A stretch of DNA of 64,000 nucleotides from Sphingomonas taxi (GTDB taxonomy: Bacteria; Pseudomonadota; Alphaproteobacteria; Sphingomonadales; Sphingomonadaceae): NCBI RefSeq assembly GCF_000764535.1, contig NZ_CP009571.1, positions 1,488,001 to 1,552,000 of the forward strand. Direction: 5' to 3'. Below the pieces are notes generated by a model that did no database searches, was not told where the DNA came from, and saw only the letters and a list, made by a program, of their open reading frames with translations. Positions within the stretch are counted from its first letter, which is position 1, and every line of letters starts with the position of its first letter. A program made the translations under genes and the position numbers. Shown piece by piece: positions 23,995 through 32,937 of this stretch.

Positions 23995-24722
23995 TGCGTG
24001 CCCTGCGTCGGGCAATCGGCTGGATCGCGGCGCTGCTCGCGCTCGGCGCGGCGGCGCTGCTGCTTTGGGCGATCGCGCGCGGGCGGCCGCAGGACATGCC
24101 GTGGGCCCCACTCGACCTCGGCGCGCCGACCGGATTGTTCACGGGCCGCAAGCTCACCGCGCTCACCCGCGACTTTCCGCAATGCCGCGCGCTGCTCGAC
24201 CACGCCGGCGTCCGCTATACCGTGCTGCCGCCGCGGCGCGGCGCGGGGGGTTGCGGGTATGACGACGGCATCCGCCTGACCGCGGGCGGCGCGCGGACGA
24301 TCGACTTCAGCCCTGCCGGCCTCGGCGTCGCCTGTCCGGTCGCCGCCGCGCTCGCCACGTGGGAATGGAACGTCGTCCAGCCCGCCGCGCAACGCCATTT
24401 CGGCAGCCGCGTCGTGACGATCGACCATTTCGGCAGCTATTCCTGCCGCCGCATCTACGGCCGCGATGCCGGCACGTGGAGCGAACACGCGACCGCCGAC
24501 GCGGTCGACGTCGCCGGCTTCCGCCTCGCCGACGGCCGCCGCATCACCGTCGTCGGCGACTGGCGCGGCAAGGGCGCGAAGGCGGCGTTCCTGCACGAGG
24601 TCCGCGACGGCGCCTGCCAGCTGTTCGCGACGACGCTGTCCCCCGATTACAACGCCGCCCACCGCGATCACCTCCACCTCGACCAGGCGGACCGGGCCGC
24701 GGGGTGGCGCGCCTGTCGATGA
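23994..24722 (+). CDS. extensin-like C-terminal domain protein, membrane anchored
   Basis: The product has 242 residues. One N-terminal helix (about 8-28, IGWIAALLALGAAALLLWAI) anchors it, with the rest probably periplasmic. The extensin_C domain contains paired cysteines (CRALL, GCGYDDGIRL, ACPVAAALATWEW, SYSCRRIYG), SEHATADAVDVAGFRLADGR and the C-terminal HRDHLHLDQ. The HATADAxD and HxDHLH motifs resemble LD-carboxypeptidase/peptidase M15-type metal sites, so a cell-wall role is possible. Confidence 0.8.
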   Translation: MRALRRAIGWIAALLALGAAALLLWAIARGRPQDMPWAPLDLGAPTGLFTGRKLTALTRDFPQCRALLDHAGVRYTVLPPRRGAGGCGYDDGIRLTAGGARTIDFSPAGLGVACPVAAALATWEWNVVQPAAQRHFGSRVVTIDHFGSYSCRRIYGRDAGTWSEHATADAVDVAGFRLADGRRITVVGDWRGKGAKAAFLHEVRDGACQLFATTLSPDYNAAHRDHLHLDQADRAAGWRACR

Positions 24723-24737
24723 TGCGGCGCCCCCCGC

Positions 24738-25292
24738 TCAGTGCGGCAGCGCCGCCCCGGTATCGACCTTCTCCACCCAATGCGGAAAGAACACCGGCTG
24801 CCGGTTCGACCAGCCCGACGCGGTCGCCGCCGCCTCGCTGATCGACTGGAGCAACTTGCGCCGCACCTCGGGGTGCAGGTGCGGCAGCGCCGCCGCCGCG
24901 CAGAACGCGCTCGGCAGCCACGGCCGCGCCGACGCGCCGATCAGCCGTTCGTACAGGAAGCGGAACGCCGAGAAGCTGGTCAGCCGCCCCTGCCCCAGAT
25001 CGAACCCCACCAATGTCACCAGCGGCGCCAGAAACGGCTCGACCGCGGCGAGATCGGCATCGTCGGGCACCAATTGGCGCAGTTCGGGCAGCGCGCGATA
25101 CAGCCGCGCCTGCGCGCGGATGCTCGCCGCCTCGACGATGTCGCGCGACCAGCGCGTCATCGCATCGTCGCGATCGAGCCCGATATCGAGGCTGCGCCGG
25201 ATGTACCGCTGCGTCGAGCTTGGAAACCCCGCGAATTCCTTCATTTCCGCCAGCGTCATCGCGCCTTCGGCCGGTCTGTTCTTGGCACCCAT
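24738..25292 (-). CDS. hypothetical protein
   Basis: The product has 184 residues from ATG 25292; GTG 25301 would add three. I do not recognise it. It is cytoplasmic, mostly helical and has no signal peptide. Visible stretches are TRWSRDIVEAASIRAQARLY, LAPLVTLVGFDLGQG and LLQSISEAAATASGWSNR. No clear enzyme motif is seen. It converges on the extensin-like gene with a 15-nt gap. Confidence 0.6.
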   Translation of the reverse strand: MGAKNRPAEGAMTLAEMKEFAGFPSSTQRYIRRSLDIGLDRDDAMTRWSRDIVEAASIRAQARLYRALPELRQLVPDDADLAAVEPFLAPLVTLVGFDLGQGRLTSFSAFRFLYERLIGASARPWLPSAFCAAAALPHLHPEVRRKLLQSISEAAATASGWSNRQPVFFPHWVEKVDTGAALPH

Positions 25293-25490
25293 GATCGTCA
25301 CCCACCCCGCCAGAGAAGTCGGGCCGATCCTGCGCCACGATGGTTAACAGCATCCTTAACGCGGGACCGTCCGACGTAACAAAAGCATCACGAAAGCTGT
25401 TGCAGCGCAACATCCGTTGCGACGAGCGGAGTGCATTTGGTCGCAAAGGCGCTCGCGGGGGTCATAAGCCCGACCGTCCACCACCCACCC

Positions 25491-25595
25491 GTCACCCCGG
25501 ACTCGTTCCGGGGTCCACCCCGCGGCGAGGAGAAAGGCTTGAGGCGAGACCGCGCGCCTGCGGCCCCGTGGACCCCGGAACAAGTCCGGGGTGAC
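25491..25595. repeat. REPIN-like palindromic repeat, family A (copy 2)
   Basis: Arms 25491-25518 and 25568-25595 are inverted copies with one mismatch (ACAAGTCC for ACGAGTCC). Each arm holds the CCCCGGA / TCCGGGG hairpin. Confidence 0.9.
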
Positions 25596-25641
25596 GGGTC
25601 GTTCCAGGAACCGGAACGCCCGCATCCAGTCTCCACACAGC

Positions 25642-25669
25642 AAAACGGCGGCCCCTCGCGGGACCGCCG
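25642..25669 (-). terminator. rho-independent terminator of the 91-aa stress gene
   Basis: On the minus strand CGGCGGTCCC and GGGGCCGCCG form the stem with loop GCGA, followed by TTTTG. It lies 23 nt after the stop. Confidence 0.75.
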
Positions 25670-25692
25670 TTCGCTCCATTCCGCGCGAAGCC

Positions 25693-25968
25693 TCAACCCT
25701 GCCGGTCGCGCTCCGCATCCTCGTCATAGCCCGACGAGGGCGCCGGATCGTGATCGTGACCCGGCTGCGTCAGCGACGGCGGATCGCTCGCATCCATCGA
25801 TTCGTCCAGACCGGCGTCGAGCCGCGCATCCGCGCTGCCGGGGTTCTTCTCGAGACGCTTGTTGATCGACTTGTCCTGTCCGGCATCCTGGCGCGGGTCG
25901 CGCTCCTGGTTGCTGGCCGACGGCGCGACCGACAGGCTGTCCAGAGCCTTTTCGTCGATTCCGGTCAT
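25693..25968 (-). CDS. small disordered acidic protein under EcfG-type promoter
   Basis: The product has 91 residues, many Asp, Glu, Ser and Gln, and no hydrophobic segment. It is probably cytoplasmic and intrinsically disordered. Stretches such as NQERDPRQDAGQDKSINKRL and HDHDPAPSSGYDEDAERD are visible. I recognise no family. ATG 25968 is supported by AGGAGGG upstream; the longer frame to 25992 is unneeded. A perfect EcfG-type promoter lies 30 nt upstream and a terminator follows, so it is a complete single-gene stress unit. Confidence 0.75.
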   Translation of the reverse strand: MTGIDEKALDSLSVAPSASNQERDPRQDAGQDKSINKRLEKNPGSADARLDAGLDESMDASDPPSLTQPGHDHDPAPSSGYDEDAERDRQG

Positions 25969-25997
25969 GTGACACCCTCCTGAGTTTACCAAGGAGC

Positions 25998-26023
25998 AAC
26001 GATTGCCGGATCGTTTCCGTTCC
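25998..26023 (-). promoter_or_regulatory. EcfG-type (general stress sigma) promoter
   Basis: On the minus strand GGAAC (26019-26023) is followed by 17 nt and CGTT (25998-26001), a full match to GGAAC-N16/17-cGTT. It drives the 91-aa gene starting at 25968. Confidence 0.75.
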
Positions 26024-26037
26024 TGCCGGTCAGGCGA

Positions 26038-26817
26038 TCAGCCCGCGGTCACCTGCACCCGCTGGTTGACGAACTGGGCGATGCCGAACACCGTCATGAA
26101 GGCGATGTCGGTCGCATCGCGACCGACGCAGACGCGCGCGATCGTCTCGGCCGGCGCCATCCGCGTCGCGTCGATCATCCGCCACGCGCCGTCGAGCCAC
26201 AATTCGGCGACCGCATGGAAATCGGGCGGATCGACGCCCGGCGCATAGGCAGCGACGCAGCGCGCCGGAATCTCCCCCGCCCGCGCCAGCGCGACCAGCA
26301 GATGCGCGTAATCGCGGCACACGCCCGAGCGGCTGGCGAAGGTATCGATCGCCGTCGTCTCGCCGCTGCTGGTATTGGCGCGATACTCCAGCGCATCCGC
26401 CACCCAGTCCGTGAGCGCCACCGCCAGCGCGCCGCCGCCCATGCCGCCGAACTCGCGCCGCACGAAGCCCTCCAGCCGGTCCGACTGGCAATAGCGGCTC
26501 GGCAATAGGTACGGCACCAGCGCCCCGTCGAGCGCCCGCGCCGGCGTCGCCGGCAGGCGCGCGAGATCGACCGGCTGCCGGTCGATCTCGACGACCGCGC
26601 GATATTCCGCCTTCAGCCAGTTCTCGGCGCGGATCCAGCAGCGTTGGCCGATGCCCTCCTCGCCACGGACCGCGACCACCGGCGTGTCGCTCCACACCGT
26701 CAGCGCCTCCGAGACGATACGCTGGTCGGCCATCGCCGCTGCCTCGATCTGCAGCAAGACGTCGGTCGGCGGCCCCATGATGGCATAATCGAGGTCGACT
26801 TCGATCGAGATCCGCAT
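26038..26817 (-). CDS. transglutaminase-like family protein
   Basis: The product has 259 residues. An N-terminal Bact_transglu-type domain (MRISIEVDLDYAIMGPPTDV) precedes the transglutaminase core. The Cys-His-Asp triad is visible as SRSGVCRDYAHL, PDFHAVAELWL and MIDATRMAP. No signal peptide is seen, so it is probably cytoplasmic. Members of this group act as cysteine proteases or amidases rather than crosslinkers; the substrate is unknown. It lies between the small stress gene and the BAX-inhibitor gene on the same strand, with a terminator separating the latter. Confidence 0.85.
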   Translation of the reverse strand: MRISIEVDLDYAIMGPPTDVLLQIEAAAMADQRIVSEALTVWSDTPVVAVRGEEGIGQRCWIRAENWLKAEYRAVVEIDRQPVDLARLPATPARALDGALVPYLLPSRYCQSDRLEGFVRREFGGMGGGALAVALTDWVADALEYRANTSSGETTAIDTFASRSGVCRDYAHLLVALARAGEIPARCVAAYAPGVDPPDFHAVAELWLDGAWRMIDATRMAPAETIARVCVGRDATDIAFMTVFGIAQFVNQRVQVTAG

Positions 26818-26840
26818 CGGCCATTCCTTCGGGACAAACG

Positions 26841-26871
26841 AAAGAGCCCGGCGGCATCGGCCACCGGGCTC
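26841..26871 (-). terminator. rho-independent terminator of the BAX-inhibitor-type gene
   Basis: On the minus strand GAGCCCGG pairs with CCGGGCTC across a 12-nt loop, followed by TTTCGTTTG. It lies 25 nt after the stop at 26897. Confidence 0.65.
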
Positions 26872-26896
26872 CCGATATGACGATCGAACGTCGGTC

Positions 26897-27649
26897 TTAG
26901 TTGCGCTGTGCGCCGAACAGGCGAAGCACGAACAGGAACATGTTGATGAAGTCGAGGTACAGCGACAGCGCCGACATGATCACGGCCTTGCCGACCATGT
27001 CCGACCCTGCGACCTGGAAGTACAGGCTCTTGGTGCGCTGCGTGTCATAGGCGGTGAGGCCCGCGAACAGCAGCACGCCGACGATGCTGATGACCAGCTC
27101 CATCACGCTCGACTGCAGGAACAGGTTGATCAGGCTCGCGACGATCAGGCCGACGAGGCCGATCAGCAGGAAGGTGCCGAACGCCGACAGGTCCTTCTTG
27201 GTCGTATAGCCGTAGAGGCTGAGACCGGCGAAGCCCGCCGCGGTCGAGAAGAACGCACCGGCGATCGACGTACCGCTATAGACCAGGAAGATGGTCGACA
27301 GCGACAGGCCCATCAGCACCGCGAACGCCCAGAACAGCATCTGCAACGTCGAGGTCTGCATGCGCCCCTGTCCGAAGCTCATCGCGAAGACGACGCCGAG
27401 CGGCGCGAACATCAGCACGTAACGCAGGATGCCGCCACCCATGAACACCTGTGCGGCCGGCGACGACGCCCCGCCCCAGGCGAACAGCAGCGCGACGATG
27501 CCCGTCAGCAGCACGCCCGATCCCATATAATTGTAGACCGACAGCATGTACGAGCGCAGACCCGCGTCATAGGCACCGCTGCGCGCTGCGTCGGTGCGCG
27601 AGGCCCCGAACGGCGCGGCGCTCGGCCGGGGGTCAGACCAGTTAGCCAT
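26897..27649 (-). CDS. BAX inhibitor-1 / YccA family membrane protein
   Basis: The product has 250 residues and seven predicted helices from about residue 45. Typical features are LRSYMLSVYNYMGSGVLLTG, YTTKKDLSAFGTFLL and the last part AGLTAYDTQRTKSLY followed by SALSLYLDFINMFLFVLRLFG, the BI-1 signature. The family lies in the inner membrane and modulates FtsH or ion leakage. ATG 27649 has AAAGGAG upstream. Confidence 0.9.
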   Translation of the reverse strand: MANWSDPRPSAAPFGASRTDAARSGAYDAGLRSYMLSVYNYMGSGVLLTGIVALLFAWGGASSPAAQVFMGGGILRYVLMFAPLGVVFAMSFGQGRMQTSTLQMLFWAFAVLMGLSLSTIFLVYSGTSIAGAFFSTAAGFAGLSLYGYTTKKDLSAFGTFLLIGLVGLIVASLINLFLQSSVMELVISIVGVLLFAGLTAYDTQRTKSLYFQVAGSDMVGKAVIMSALSLYLDFINMFLFVLRLFGAQRN

Positions 27650-27783
27650 GGTATCCAAAACTCCTTTACCGACCAGATGTCGGATGACCGAAATATCGGC
27701 CTGCCGCGGTCCCTTTTCAAGCGAAACCGGCTAAGCCTCGGTTCCGAAGCAACAGAACTTTACAAAGAGCCGCCGGTCCCGCC

Positions 27784-28359
27784 ATGCGCCTGTTCGTCGC
27801 CCTGCGTCCGCCCCCCGCGATCCGCGAATCGCTGCTCGCCGCGACTGGCGGGGTGCCGCACGCCCGCTGGCAGGACGACGCGCAACTCCACTGCACCCTG
27901 CGTTTCATCGGCGACGTCGACCGGCCGCAGGCGGAGGATGTCGCCGCCGCGCTCGCCGGCCTGTACGCCCCTGCGCCGCGGGTCAGGATCGCCGGCGTCG
28001 GCCGCTTCGCGCACAAGGGCCGCACCGACACCCTGTGGGCCGGGCTCGCGCCGGGCGACGCGCTCCACCATCTCGCCCGCAAGGTCGATCAGGCCTGTGT
28101 CCGCGCCGGCCTGCCGCCCGAACGCCGCGCCTATCGGCCCCACGTCACGCTCGCCCGCCTGCCGCGCAGCGCCGGTGCCGCGCCGGAGATCGACGGCTGG
28201 CTCGCGGTCCATGCCGGACTCGCCAGCCCCGCCTTCACCATGCCGCATCTGATCCTCTACGAAAGCCATCTCGGCGGCGAGGGCGCCAGCTATGCGCCGG
28301 TGATGCGCTGGCCCCTTGCGCCGCCCGCGGAACCGCCGCAGGTCATGCCGGGTTCGTAA
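27784..28359 (+). CDS. thpR: RNA 2',3'-cyclic phosphodiesterase (LigT/ThpR)
   Basis: The product has 191 residues. The two catalytic HxTx motifs of the 2H family are HCTL at residues 36-39 and HVTL at 120-123. The start MRLFVALRPPPAIRESL is typical. The enzyme opens 2',3'-cyclic phosphates on RNA ends. The sodC gene follows 21 nt later on the same strand. Confidence 0.9.
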   Translation: MRLFVALRPPPAIRESLLAATGGVPHARWQDDAQLHCTLRFIGDVDRPQAEDVAAALAGLYAPAPRVRIAGVGRFAHKGRTDTLWAGLAPGDALHHLARKVDQACVRAGLPPERRAYRPHVTLARLPRSAGAAPEIDGWLAVHAGLASPAFTMPHLILYESHLGGEGASYAPVMRWPLAPPAEPPQVMPGS

Positions 28360-28380
28360 GGAAACCTCGGGAGACCTTTG

Positions 28381-28917
28381 ATGCGCGCTATCCTCATCCT
28401 CGCCGGCCTGTCCTCGCTGGCGCTGGCCGCCTGTACCCAGAAGGAGGAGGTCGCAGTCGGCAGCCCCACCGTCGGCGGTGCCCGCGCCACCGCATCGCTG
28501 CGCACCGCCACCGGGCTCGACGCCGGCCGCGCCACCGCCACCGAAGTCGCCGGCGGCATCCGCTACACCGTCGACGTCAAGGGCCTCCCCGCCGGTACGC
28601 ACGGCGCGCACATCCACACCACCGGCCGCTGCGACGCGCCCGACTTCACCACCGCCGGCGGCCATTGGAACCCGACGACGATGAAGCATGGCAGCATGAA
28701 CCCGCAGGGCCCGCACGAGGGCGACCTGCCCAATCTCATCGTCGGCACCGACGGCCGCGGCACGCTCGGCGTGACGGTGCCCGGCGCGACGATGGCCGGT
28801 CTGCTCGACACCGACGGCGCCGCGATCGTCATCCACGCCGGCCCCGACGATCTGATGACCGACCCCGCCGGCAACAGCGGCGGCCGCATCGCCTGCGGCG
28901 TCTTCGGCGCCGCCTAA
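28381..28917 (+). CDS. sodC: superoxide dismutase [Cu-Zn], lipoprotein type
   Basis: The product has 178 residues. A lipoprotein signal with lipobox LAAC (C18) precedes the SOD domain. Copper ligands are in GAHIH, GGHWNP and IVIHAGPDD. Zinc ligands are in MKHGSMN and GPHEGDLPN. Disulfide cysteines are in GRCDAP and RIACGVFG. All metal ligands are present, so it should be active, removing superoxide at the periplasmic face of a membrane. Start at ATG 28381 with GGGAGA upstream. A strong hairpin follows. Confidence 0.93.
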   Translation: MRAILILAGLSSLALAACTQKEEVAVGSPTVGGARATASLRTATGLDAGRATATEVAGGIRYTVDVKGLPAGTHGAHIHTTGRCDAPDFTTAGGHWNPTTMKHGSMNPQGPHEGDLPNLIVGTDGRGTLGVTVPGATMAGLLDTDGAAIVIHAGPDDLMTDPAGNSGGRIACGVFGAA

Positions 28918-28936
28918 GCCGCGCCGTAACGGACGA

Positions 28937-28961
28937 CCGGAGTGGGCAGCGCCCACTCCGG
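28937..28961. terminator. strong hairpin between sodC and the MFS gene
   Basis: CCGGAGTGGGC pairs perfectly with GCCCACTCCGG across a 3-nt loop. It sits between convergent genes. No U-tract is present. Confidence 0.5.
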
Positions 28962-28980
28962 CACCGCCAGCAGGGTCCCC

Positions 28981-30549
28981 CTAAACCACTTCCCCCACCG
29001 CCCGCGCCCGTGCCTCGCGCGAGGCCTCCGCCGCCGGCACCAACCTGTATGCCGCCACCGCGCAGCCCAGGGTCAGCGGCACCACCGCGAGCAGCGACAG
29101 CATCCCCACCGACAAACTCCCCGACAGCGTCGAGATCCGCCCCGCCAGATACGGCCCCATCGCCAGCCCGAGCAATGTCGTCCCGATGAAGAAGGTCGCG
29201 GTTGCCGTCCCCCGCATCCGCGGCAGCACCAGATCCTGCGTCGTCGCCGCCGCCGAGCCCAGCGCGCCGCTGGCGGTGATCCCGGCGAGGAACAGGCACG
29301 GATAGAAGACCCAGACATCGCTCGCGGTGAACGCCGCGATGAGGAACGGCACCGGCACGCAGGCGCCGACCATCACCACGATCAGCCGCCCCGCCGGATT
29401 GCCCCGCCGCAGCCGGTCGGCGACCACCCCGCCGATCGTCACCCCCAGGAAGCCGGCGAGCGCGCCGCTGCTGCCGAGCAACAGCCCCGCCCGCGCCGGC
29501 GTCTCGCCGAGCGTACGCAAGGCATAAGGCGCCGCCCAGAAGTTCGCCGCATAGCTCAGGAAGGCGTTGAGCCCATAAGCCACCACCGTGCACAGGAACG
29601 CCGGCGTCCCGACGATCAGCGCGAAGGTCGCCGGATCGCGCCGCCGCAGCGCGCACCCCCACGAGAACACCGCATAGACGCCCGTCCCCACCGCCAGCCA
29701 TTGCGGCTTCGGCTCGCCCAGCACGATCAGCAGCGCCACCACGCCGACCACCACCGCCAGCCCGGCCAGATTGACGAGCAGCGCCCGCACCCCGCCCCGC
29801 GCCGCACCGATCAGCGTCAGCGGCGGGATGATCGTCAGCAACTCCGCGAAGAAGGCTTGGAACGGCGCCGGATGCCGCTCCGGCTCGGGCAGTCCCTCGA
29901 CCAGCCCGCGGATCGGCTCGCGCAATGTCGCGATCCACCCGGCGACGATCAGCCCCGGCAGCCCGACGGCGAGGAACGCCGCCTGCCAGCCGACCAGCCC
30001 CAGCGGCCCGCCGCCCGGCCATGCCCGGTTCCAGCCCTGGACGATCAACCCGCCGATGAACAGCGACACGCCGCCACCGACGTACAGCCCCGCGGAATAG
30101 ATCGACAGCGCCGTCGCGCGCAGCCGCTTGGGAAAATAGTCCGAGATCAGCGAATAGGCCGACGGCGACGCGGTCGCCTCTCCCACTCCGACGCCGATCC
30201 GCGCCAGCGCCAATTGCCCGCCGGTACGCGAGAAGCCCGACAGCGCGGTCATCGTCGACCACAGGGCCAGCCCGACCGTCATCAGCCGCACCCGATGCCA
30301 GCTGTCCGCCAGCCGCCCGAGCGGGATTCCGAACAGCGCATAGAAGACGCCGAACGCGGTCCCGTAGAGGAAGCCGAGGTCCTCGTCCTTGAGGTGGAGA
30401 TCGCGCTTGATGTCCTCGGCGAGGATCGAGATCACCTGCCGGTCGATGAAGTTGAGCACGTAGACGACGAACAGGATACCGAGCACGTACCAGGCGTAGC
30501 GCGACGCCTGCTGCTCCCCACCGCCCGCATCCGCCACCGTCCCGGCCAT
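28981..30549 (-). CDS. MFS transporter, spinster-like
   Basis: The product has 522 residues with about 12-14 helices. Hallmarks are NFIDRQVISILAEDIKRDL after the first helix, GIPLGRLADSWHRVRLM (motif A) and ARIGVGVGEATASPSAYSLI. The subgroup is common in sphingomonads near catabolic genes; members move hydrophobic or acidic compounds by proton exchange. No neighbour indicates a substrate. Confidence 0.85.
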   Translation of the reverse strand: MAGTVADAGGGEQQASRYAWYVLGILFVVYVLNFIDRQVISILAEDIKRDLHLKDEDLGFLYGTAFGVFYALFGIPLGRLADSWHRVRLMTVGLALWSTMTALSGFSRTGGQLALARIGVGVGEATASPSAYSLISDYFPKRLRATALSIYSAGLYVGGGVSLFIGGLIVQGWNRAWPGGGPLGLVGWQAAFLAVGLPGLIVAGWIATLREPIRGLVEGLPEPERHPAPFQAFFAELLTIIPPLTLIGAARGGVRALLVNLAGLAVVVGVVALLIVLGEPKPQWLAVGTGVYAVFSWGCALRRRDPATFALIVGTPAFLCTVVAYGLNAFLSYAANFWAAPYALRTLGETPARAGLLLGSSGALAGFLGVTIGGVVADRLRRGNPAGRLIVVMVGACVPVPFLIAAFTASDVWVFYPCLFLAGITASGALGSAAATTQDLVLPRMRGTATATFFIGTTLLGLAMGPYLAGRISTLSGSLSVGMLSLLAVVPLTLGCAVAAYRLVPAAEASREARARAVGEVV

Positions 30550-30642
30550 CGCCCTCTCCCGCGCGTTTCGCCGGAGGCTAACAGAGGCAGGACGGTTCGA
30601 TAAGCCCGAAAACGATACCCGATATTCTAAGCGGCGCCGCGG

Positions 30643-31371
30643 CTAGGCGCGCAAGCGTCGCCGGGTGCTGCGCTCCAGCCGGTCGAGCAGCGATTCGATC
30701 GATGGCACCTCGATGGGTGCAAGCGGCGCTTCGGGCTCGGCCGCCGTCTCCGCGACGGGGACGGGGTCCGCGGCCTCCACGGGCTCCTCGACGGTCACCA
30801 CCACCGGCGGCCGCAGCGGCAGTACCGGGCGCACCGGCTCGCGCGGGACTTCGGGCAAGGCGTCGGGGTGGAAGGCGGCGAGCGGCAGGTCGAGATCGGC
30901 CGGGATCGAGCGCTCCTCGGGCAACGCCGCGTCGCTCGTCGACGCACCCTCCTGCGCCACCGCCGCCGCGTCGCTCGCCGGCGGTGCCGGCGGCGGCAGC
31001 GGCGTACCGAGGTCGGCGGCGGACATCGGCCGGCGTGCCGGCGCGTCGGGATGCGCGTCGGCCCGGCGCAGCACCGGTACGCCGCCGTCCGCCGCCGGCC
31101 TCGGCGCGAACAGTCCGCCTGCACCGAACAGCAGGAACAAGGCCGACCACGTCACCGCCGCCGCCAGCCCGCCGCCGGCCAGCGCGAGCACCGCACGCGC
31201 CGTGTCGCCGAGCGGCGGCGCCGCCACCGCGATCAGCGCGGGCAAGCCGCTCTGCCATACCCAATCCTCCAGCGTCGTCTGCGGCAGCAGCAGGAACAGC
31301 GCCGCTACGGCGAGCCCGGCGAGCGCGCCGCCCGCGGGCGCGATCCATGCGGTGACGTGAGACCGCTTCAT
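30643..31371 (-). CDS. hypothetical membrane protein with Pro/Ala-rich tail
   Basis: The product has 242 residues. Three hydrophobic helices (about 5-30, 42-65, 70-95) are followed by a long soluble tail with Pro, Ala and acidic residues (LPLRPPVVVTVEEPVEA) and a basic C-terminus, ESLLDRLERSTRRRLRA. I recognise no domain. The ATG overlaps the stop of the exosortase-associated glycosyltransferase gene by 4 nt, so it probably acts with polysaccharide synthesis. Confidence 0.65.
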   Translation of the reverse strand: MKRSHVTAWIAPAGGALAGLAVAALFLLLPQTTLEDWVWQSGLPALIAVAAPPLGDTARAVLALAGGGLAAAVTWSALFLLFGAGGLFAPRPAADGGVPVLRRADAHPDAPARRPMSAADLGTPLPPPAPPASDAAAVAQEGASTSDAALPEERSIPADLDLPLAAFHPDALPEVPREPVRPVLPLRPPVVVTVEEPVEAADPVPVAETAAEPEAPLAPIEVPSIESLLDRLERSTRRRLRA

Positions 31372-32606
31372 ATACCGGCCGGGGAACGCTGCCATGATCC
31401 ATCCACTGTCGCGGCCGCCGTCAGCCGCTGGTAAATCGGTTCGTAACGACAAATGTTTGACGACCAGTTACGCTCCTGCTCGACGAACGCCCGCGCCACC
31501 GCGCGGCGCCGGTCCCAGCCGCTGCGGTCGGCGAGCAGCCCGGCCAGCGCGCCGGCGATCGCCGCGGGATCGTCGGGCGCGAATAAAGTGCCCGTCTCGC
31601 CGTCGCGGATCAACTCGCGATGCCCGCCGACGTCCGAGGCGGCGACCAATTTGCCCTGCGCCATCGCCTCCAGCGGCTTGAGCGGCGTCACCAGCTCGGT
31701 CAGGCGCATCGCCTTGCGCGGATAGGCGAGCACGTCGACCAGCGCGTAATAGCGCTCCACCTCGGTATGCGGCACGCGGCCGACGAAGCGGATCGCCGCC
31801 GTCGCGGGCGACGCCGCCGCCTGCGCGCGCAGTGCCGCCTCCATCGGCCCGCCGCCGACCAGCAGCAGCCGCGCACGGGGCCGTGCGGCGACCAGCGCCG
31901 GCATCGCCGCGATCAGATCGTCGAGGCCCTCGTAATCGTAGAAGCTGCCGATGAAACCGATCGTCTCCGCGTCGTCCAGCCCCAGTTCCGCCGCCAGTGC
32001 CGGATCGCGCGCCACCGGTGCGCCGAACACCGTCAGGTCGACGCCATTGGGCGATACGACGATCTTGTCACCGTCGATGCCGCGCGCGATCAGATCGCCG
32101 CGCAGCCCCTCGCAGATCACCGCCACCGCATCGGCGCGGCGCACCGCCCAGGTCTCCAGCGCCCGCGTCGCGCGATAGCGCGCCGATCCGTCGCGCCCGG
32201 TGCCGTTGCCGACCGCGGCATCCTCCCAGAAGGCGCGAATCTCATAGACCAAAGGCAATCCCCGCCGCCGCGCGACGCGCAGCGCCGCGAGCGCGTCGAG
32301 CACCGGCGAATGCGCGTGGAGCACGTCGGGCCGGAACGAGTCGACCGCCGCCGCGATGCGCCGCGCGAAGGCGGCGATCCCCGCCAGCTCGCCGACGACA
32401 CCGCCTTTCAACGCCGCCTGCGTGCGATGGAAGGTGAGCCCGTCGACCGCCTCGACCGCATCCGCCACCGCACCCTGCCGCGGCCCGGTCACCGCCGCCA
32501 CCTGCCAGCCGCGCTGCTCCTGCGCCTTCAGGATCGCGCGCGTACGGAAGGTATAGCCGCTCTGGAGCGGCAGACCGTGATCGAGGACGTGGAGGATACG
32601 CATCAC
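31368..32606 (-). CDS. exosortase-A-associated glycosyltransferase (group 1)
   Basis: The product has 412 residues. The start MRILHVLDHGLPLQSGYTFR is the signature of the PEP-CTERM/XrtA-associated GT4 family. The GT-B fold is shown by VVSPNGVDL, GFIGSFYDYEGLDDLI and MRLTELVTPLKPLEAMAQGK in the nucleotide-sugar site. It should act at the cytoplasmic face in exopolysaccharide assembly. The Wzy-like ligase of the same system lies 0.9 kb away on the other strand. No exosortase is in the window. Confidence 0.85.
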   Translation of the reverse strand: MMRILHVLDHGLPLQSGYTFRTRAILKAQEQRGWQVAAVTGPRQGAVADAVEAVDGLTFHRTQAALKGGVVGELAGIAAFARRIAAAVDSFRPDVLHAHSPVLDALAALRVARRRGLPLVYEIRAFWEDAAVGNGTGRDGSARYRATRALETWAVRRADAVAVICEGLRGDLIARGIDGDKIVVSPNGVDLTVFGAPVARDPALAAELGLDDAETIGFIGSFYDYEGLDDLIAAMPALVAARPRARLLLVGGGPMEAALRAQAAASPATAAIRFVGRVPHTEVERYYALVDVLAYPRKAMRLTELVTPLKPLEAMAQGKLVAASDVGGHRELIRDGETGTLFAPDDPAAIAGALAGLLADRSGWDRRRAVARAFVEQERNWSSNICRYEPIYQRLTAAATVDGSWQRSPAGI

Positions 32607-32703
32607 CCACGCTTATGCCACAGCCGCTTAAGGACGCGTCAATCCGCGTGGCGTCCCTTTGGGTTCGGGCGACCCCGCCGACACCTTCGTGTAAGAAGAA
32701 GAT

Positions 32704-32852
32704 ATGTTCGCGCAGAGGCGCGGAGGCGCGGAGATGGAGCGAATGGTGAAGCGTGGCCCGCTCTCTCGGCTGGATGGAGATCGCCACGGCGCCGACACAC
32801 GCAACACCTCCGCGCCTCCGCGCCTCTGCGCCTCTGCGCGAACCACCCTTCT
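32704..32852. repeat. inverted block of short tandem units, family E (copy 2)
   Basis: GTTCGCGCAGAGGCGCGGAG near 32706 reappears inverted near 32851. The right arm has one extra GCGCCTCT unit. Between the arms is about 75 nt of unique sequence. Confidence 0.65.
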
Positions 32853-32937
32853 TCCCGTCGCCCGAAACGTGTCGCCGCCGCTCTGCTGCATACCCCGGCG
32901 CAGGCGAACTGTTGAAAAAGCCTTGGCACGCCTTTCA

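Larger units (their letters stand above)
25293..25692. other. 400-bp intergenic region with a family-A repeat and a terminator
   Basis: No gene is supported. It contains the repeat at 25491-25595 and the terminator at 25642-25669. Confidence 0.6.
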
